Of a stretch of DNA of 64,000 bases, positions 60,416 to 64,000 are shown piece after piece. Both the position numbers and the translations under genes were made by a program. The notes beneath the pieces were generated by a model. It was not told the origin of the DNA and did not search any database. It worked only from the letters and a program-made list of their open reading frames with translations. The stretch spans positions 62,001 through 126,000 of the forward strand of contig NZ_FUXC01000001.1 in NCBI RefSeq assembly GCF_900167025.1. Direction: 5' to 3'. Every line of letters begins with the position of its first letter. Within the stretch, counting starts at the first letter, position 1. Origin of the DNA: Treponema berlinense. GTDB taxonomy: Bacteria > Spirochaetota > Spirochaetia > Treponematales > Treponemataceae.

Positions 60416-61138
60416 ATGAATGAAATTGCAGAAACAGAAAATAAAAGATGCTCGCTTTCTGCCGAAGAGTCGATGAGGCGCACAATCCGCACTTTTGCAA
60501 TTCGTGCCGGTCATTTTACAGCCTGCGAAAAAAAAGATTATGCCCAGCTTTTACCGGTTTTTGGAGTTCAATACAAAGAAGGAATTTTGGATTTTGAGAA
60601 AATTTTTGGAAATAAAAATCCGGCAGTAATCGAAATCGGCTTTGGAATGGGAAAAGCTACTGCGATAATTGCAGAAAATAATCCTGATATAAACTATCTT
60701 GGTCTTGAAGTTCATAAGCCTGGAGTTGGAAAACTTCTTGGAGAAATCAGGACACGGAATTTAAAAAATATCCGCATAATTGAACACGACGCAATGGAAG
60801 TTTTGGAAAACATGATTGCTCCTGAAAGCGTCGATGCTTTTCATATCTTCTTTCCAGATCCGTGGCAGAAAAAGCGCCATGAAAAAAGACGGTTGATTCA
60901 GAGGCCGAGAACGGACTTGATTGCTTCACGCTTAAAAAAAGACGGCTATCTGTATTTTGTTACGGACTGGCTTCCTTATGCGGAATTTGGCCTTGAGCAA
61001 CTTGAAAAAACTCCCGGCCTTAAAAACAAATATGAAGGTTACGCTCCTCATCAGCAGTGGCGGCCTGAGACTCGTTTTGAGCAAAAAGGAATTGATGCAA
61101 ACCGCGTAATCAACGAGATGATGTTTATAAAGCAGTAA
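60416..61138 (+). CDS. trmB: tRNA (guanine-N7-)-methyltransferase
   Basis: SAM-dependent enzyme that makes m7G46 in tRNA, 240 residues. The SAM site is [12 protein letters not shown] (about residue 76), followed by the substrate motif [21 protein letters not shown] (landmark [10 protein letters not shown]) and the C-terminal TRFEQKG. Full length. Preceded by AGGATTTGATTT ahead of the ATG and followed 47 bp later by ligA. Confidence 0.96.
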   Translation: MNEIAETENKRCSLSAEESMRRTIRTFAIRAGHFTACEKKDYAQLLPVFGVQYKEGILDFEKIFGNKNPAVIEIGFGMGKATAIIAENNPDINYLGLEVHKPGVGKLLGEIRTRNLKNIRIIEHDAMEVLENMIAPESVDAFHIFFPDPWQKKRHEKRRLIQRPRTDLIASRLKKDGYLYFVTDWLPYAEFGLEQLEKTPGLKNKYEGYAPHQQWRPETRFEQKGIDANRVINEMMFIKQ

Positions 61139-61185
61139 TTTGCCCAAAAATTGTGAGAGCGTCAGCCTTAAAAAGAGGGGATTTT

Positions 61186-63123
61186 ATGGGAGATCTTTTT
61201 GACATAGGTCAAAGCGCAAGAATTTCAGAATTAGTTAGTTTAATAAAAAAATATCAGGCTTCTTATTACAACGGTGAAGCGGAAATTTCGGATTTTGAAT
61301 TTGATAAACTCTGGGACGAATTAAAACTTTTGGATCCGCAAAATCCTGTCCTGCAAAAAGTTGGAGCGGACAGCGGAAATTTTGCAAAAGTGCGCCATAT
61401 CATGCCTATGGGAAGTCAGGAAAAAGCCGCCGATCCTCAGCAGTTTTTAGCATGGACAAAAAATCATTCGTATTCAGAATATCTTGTTGAATACAAGCTT
61501 GACGGCGCAAGCCTTGAGCTTCAGTTTGAGCATGGAATTTTAAAGGCTGCTGTAACTCGCGGAGACGGAACTGTAGGCGATGACATTACGCTTAACGCAA
61601 AAAAAATGCACGGAGTTCCGGCGGCACTTTGCTCTTTGGACGGAAAAATTCTTGATTATACGGGCGGCGTGCGTGGCGAAGTCATAATGACGCATTCTGT
61701 TCATGACAGTTTGTATGCAGATAAGGCCAATTGCCGGAATGCCGCAAACGGTCTTATGAAAAGAAAAGACGGTCTAGGAAGCGAAAATCTAAAACTCATT
61801 ACTTACGATGCCTGGGCTTCGGACGGAAATCAGCCTTTTAAAGATGAAGAGGAAAAAATCGTCTGGCTTAAAAACTGCGGATTTAATGTCGTTCCTTTAA
61901 AAATTTGCCGTTCAGCAGATGAAGTGATCGAATATCGCGCATCTGTTATGGAAGAACGAAAAAATCTTGAATACGACATAGACGGACTTGTTGTAAAAGA
62001 GCGGACGATAAACCATGCAGACGCAAGCCGTGCGCGCCCGGACAGACAGATCGCATTTAAATTCAGTCTGGAAGAAGCGGTGTCGGTTTTGCGCAATGTT
62101 GAATGGAGTGAATCCGGAGCAACTTATACTCCTGTGGCTGTTTTTGACGAAGTTCAGCTGAATGGAACTACAGTGCAGAGGGCGTCTCTTTCAAATCCCG
62201 AAACAATGCGAAGACTCGGAGTAAAAATTGGAAGCAAAATCGTCGTGGTAAAGCGAGGAGAAATAATTCCAAAAATCGAAAGCGTTGTTCCGGCAGAAAA
62301 AGGGCAGGTGTTTTCGGAAATTCAAATTCCCGAAAAATGTTCCTGCTGTGGTTCAAAGCTTACGGACGAGGGAACAAGGCTTTTTTGTCCAAACAAAAAC
62401 TGCGAAAAAAGAATTTTGCATCAGCTTCTAAAATGGGTCAGCGTGATTGACATTCGCGACCTTGGCGAAACTTTGATAAAATCGCTTTTTAATTCTTCCA
62501 GGGTGCGTTCGATTAGCGATTTGTACACTCTTACGGTCGAAGAACTGACACCGTATTTTTTGAATGAGGAAAGCCGTCAAAAAGAAAAGGAAAGCCTTGG
62601 AGCGCAGAAAGTTTATGATTCAATTCAATCTCACAGAAAAGCAAAATTAGCCGCCTTTATTGCGGGGTTTGATATTGAAGACATGGGCGAAACTATGGTT
62701 CAAAAACTTGTGGACAGCGGATTTAACACTTTGGAAAAAATGCTTGAGGCAAAAACTGAGGATTTTGCAAAAGTCTATGGATTTGCAGAAATTTCTGCCA
62801 GAAACTTTTTTGAAGGGCTTGAAGAAAATAAGGACGAGCTTGTTTTTCTCTCAAAAAACTACATTCAAGTTGAAGAGGGAAGAGCTTCTGGTGTTTTTGC
62901 AGGTAAATCTTTTTGTTTTACCGGTGAACTTGTGACGATGAAAAGACTGGACGCCGAATCCCTCGTAAAGAAAAACGGCGGAACATGCAAATCGTCTGTC
63001 ACAAAAGATCTTTCTTATCTTGTGACAAACGACGCTGCAAGCGGTTCCTCAAAAAATGTAAAGGCCGCAAAATTAGGAATTCCGGTAATTACAGAAGAGC
63101 AGTTTCTGGCTCTCTTAAAGTAG
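61186..63123 (+). CDS. ligA: NAD-dependent DNA ligase
   Basis: 645 residues from the ATG at 61186, preceded by GAGGGG; an upstream GTG gives 11 more residues without a ribosome-binding site. The adenylation lysine is in EYKLDGASLE (about residue 102), with RGDGTVGDDIT and the later YDIDGLVVK. The OB fold (VAVFDEVQLNGTTVQRASLSN), Cys4 zinc finger (CSCC...CPNKNC), HhH region and C-terminal BRCT domain (SGVFAGKSFCFTGEL...SSKNVKAAKLGIPVITEEQF) complete the family layout. Slightly shorter than the usual 670. Confidence 0.96.
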   Translation: MGDLFDIGQSARISELVSLIKKYQASYYNGEAEISDFEFDKLWDELKLLDPQNPVLQKVGADSGNFAKVRHIMPMGSQEKAADPQQFLAWTKNHSYSEYLVEYKLDGASLELQFEHGILKAAVTRGDGTVGDDITLNAKKMHGVPAALCSLDGKILDYTGGVRGEVIMTHSVHDSLYADKANCRNAANGLMKRKDGLGSENLKLITYDAWASDGNQPFKDEEEKIVWLKNCGFNVVPLKICRSADEVIEYRASVMEERKNLEYDIDGLVVKERTINHADASRARPDRQIAFKFSLEEAVSVLRNVEWSESGATYTPVAVFDEVQLNGTTVQRASLSNPETMRRLGVKIGSKIVVVKRGEIIPKIESVVPAEKGQVFSEIQIPEKCSCCGSKLTDEGTRLFCPNKNCEKRILHQLLKWVSVIDIRDLGETLIKSLFNSSRVRSISDLYTLTVEELTPYFLNEESRQKEKESLGAQKVYDSIQSHRKAKLAAFIAGFDIEDMGETMVQKLVDSGFNTLEKMLEAKTEDFAKVYGFAEISARNFFEGLEENKDELVFLSKNYIQVEEGRASGVFAGKSFCFTGELVTMKRLDAESLVKKNGGTCKSSVTKDLSYLVTNDAASGSSKNVKAAKLGIPVITEEQFLALLK

Positions 63124-63168
63124 CGTTGCCTGCGAATCAGTCGCAAATTCTTAAAATCAAGCTGGATT

Positions 63169-64000
63169 CTACTTGTTTGTAAGTTGAGTTTCGGACAAAA
63201 TCATCTGCGGAGTCACATTTCCGTTAAAGACGTTGCGCTGAACCTGATACAAAATATTTATAAAATCTCCCTTGTCAAAGTCTCTGTGGAGACGTTCGCC
63301 TTCGCCGAAGAATATTGCCGGCCATTTTGTTTCTCCAGCGTCAAGAATCAATTTTAGGTGGACTGGATCTGGTTTTCCCATGAGAATTCCGTCTTGAATT
63401 TTCATTCCCTGGCTCAAAAATGTGAGTTCTGGATTTTCTTCGCCGTAAGGCTCAAAACGGTCGATTATATTTAAAATTTCCGGTTTTAGATATTGAGGCG
63501 GAAGTTCGGCGTCGATTTCGATATTTTCGCTTTCTTCGTCGTTATTCAGTTCAATTTCCTTGCAGAGATGTTCAAGGCGTTTTTTGAATTCTTCCATTTT
63601 TGATTCTTCAAAACTGAATCCTGCCGCAAGGTTGTGTCCTCCGTGGTTTATAAAAATATCGGACATTTTGTCCAAAAATGGTGGCAGTAAAAATCCACGG
63701 CAGCTGCGCATTGAGCCGATTGCAATTCCATCGACAACTGTAACTGCCATTGACGGAATTTTATATGTTGAAGTAAGTCTTCCTGCAAGAATTCCTGAAA
63801 CTCCGCGGTTTATGTCTTTGTCGATTATTACGCAGAGTTTTCCGCCGTAGTGTTTTATGCTTTCTTCTGCTGTTTTTGAGGCGATTTCCCAGGCTTTTTG
63901 ACCGAGTTCTTTTCGCTTGCAGTTCATTTCGAGTATTTCGTCAGCAATTTTGTCTCTTTTGTACGGATCTTCTTCAAGAAAAAGTTTCATTCCAAGTTCC
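63169..64000 (-). CDS. recJ: Single-stranded-DNA exonuclease RecJ (partial, N-terminus off the window)
   Basis: The frame is open from the stop at 63169 to the right edge, so only the C-terminal ~277 residues are present. The sequence includes ADEILEMNCKRKELGQKAWEIA, the DHHA1 motif as INHGGHNLAAGFSF (GGHxxAAG), GVSGILAGRLTSTYKIPSMAV and the OB-like FEPYGEENPELTFLSQ, all characteristic of RecJ. It converges on ligA. The DHH catalytic half lies outside. RecJ acts 5'-3' in recombinational and mismatch repair. Confidence 0.92.
   Translation of the reverse strand, partial: ELGMKLFLEEDPYKRDKIADEILEMNCKRKELGQKAWEIASKTAEESIKHYGGKLCVIIDKDINRGVSGILAGRLTSTYKIPSMAVTVVDGIAIGSMRSCRGFLLPPFLDKMSDIFINHGGHNLAAGFSFEESKMEEFKKRLEHLCKEIELNNDEESENIEIDAELPPQYLKPEILNIIDRFEPYGEENPELTFLSQGMKIQDGILMGKPDPVHLKLILDAGETKWPAIFFGEGERLHRDFDKGDFINILYQVQRNVFNGNVTPQMILSETQLTNK

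Overview
The window comes from a low-GC spirochaete, almost certainly a host-associated or gut Treponema. The evidence is two FlaB-type flagellins next to flaG/fliD, a circularly permuted MglB glucose/galactose lipoprotein of the treponemal type, a GreA carrying a spirochaete-style extension of about 750 residues, short lipoboxes, and many small exported proteins without obvious relatives elsewhere. GGGAG or AGGAGG Shine-Dalgarno sequences precede most genes. There is no prophage, IS element, CRISPR array or transposase; the window is chromosomal and mostly housekeeping.

Layout. 1-4.8 kb: mglBAC sugar ABC transporter (minus; mglC runs off the left edge). 4.8-13 kb: rlmJ, tyrS, a class A penicillin-binding protein, a candidate small RNA, a PEGA-like exported protein, an M23 peptidase with a small membrane protein, and an 8Fe ferredoxin. 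13-21 kb: deoC, a metallo-beta-lactamase-fold hydrolase, an orphan PTS IIC-like permease, a CobD/HisC-like PLP enzyme on a leaderless-looking transcript, giant greA and a TPR-like protein. 21.5-22 kb: four tRNAs (Leu, Lys, Arg, His). 22.3-26.7 kb: flgN-flgK-flgL-fliW-csrA (plus). 26.8-34.9 kb: the convergent minus cluster flaB-flaB-flaG-fliD-(unknown)-pilZ-(unknown)-tsaE-tsaB. FliW, CsrA and the flagellins they are expected to control therefore sit within 9 kb, and the flaB leader has CsrA-like hairpins. 35-45.7 kb: rdgB, a gene of unknown function behind a phased 41-bp repeat array, nrnA, a small exported protein, argF, tRNA(CAT), and an anaerobic ribonucleotide reductase operon (nrdR-nrdD-radical/redoxin gene-nrdG) with lnt upstream. 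45.8-64 kb: a divergent galactokinase, surE, TPR and NHL/VWA-like proteins, a dinB fused in frame to a giant outer-membrane-like protein, a polytopic membrane protein, two treponemal unknowns, trmB, ligA and a partial recJ.

The most unusual points are: (1) NrdD stops before its glycyl-radical segment, which is encoded by the next gene and is fused there to a CPNC redoxin domain; (2) a dispersed family of intergenic elements built as strings of tiny perfect hairpins with a shared GCGTTAGCG edge; (3) a tandem array with 10.25-bp spacing inside 41-bp units, expected to be bent DNA; (4) a candidate structured RNA with a C-rich loop complementary to the local Shine-Dalgarno sequence; (5) the dinB-membrane protein fusion, where the signal peptide's expected ATG reads TTA.
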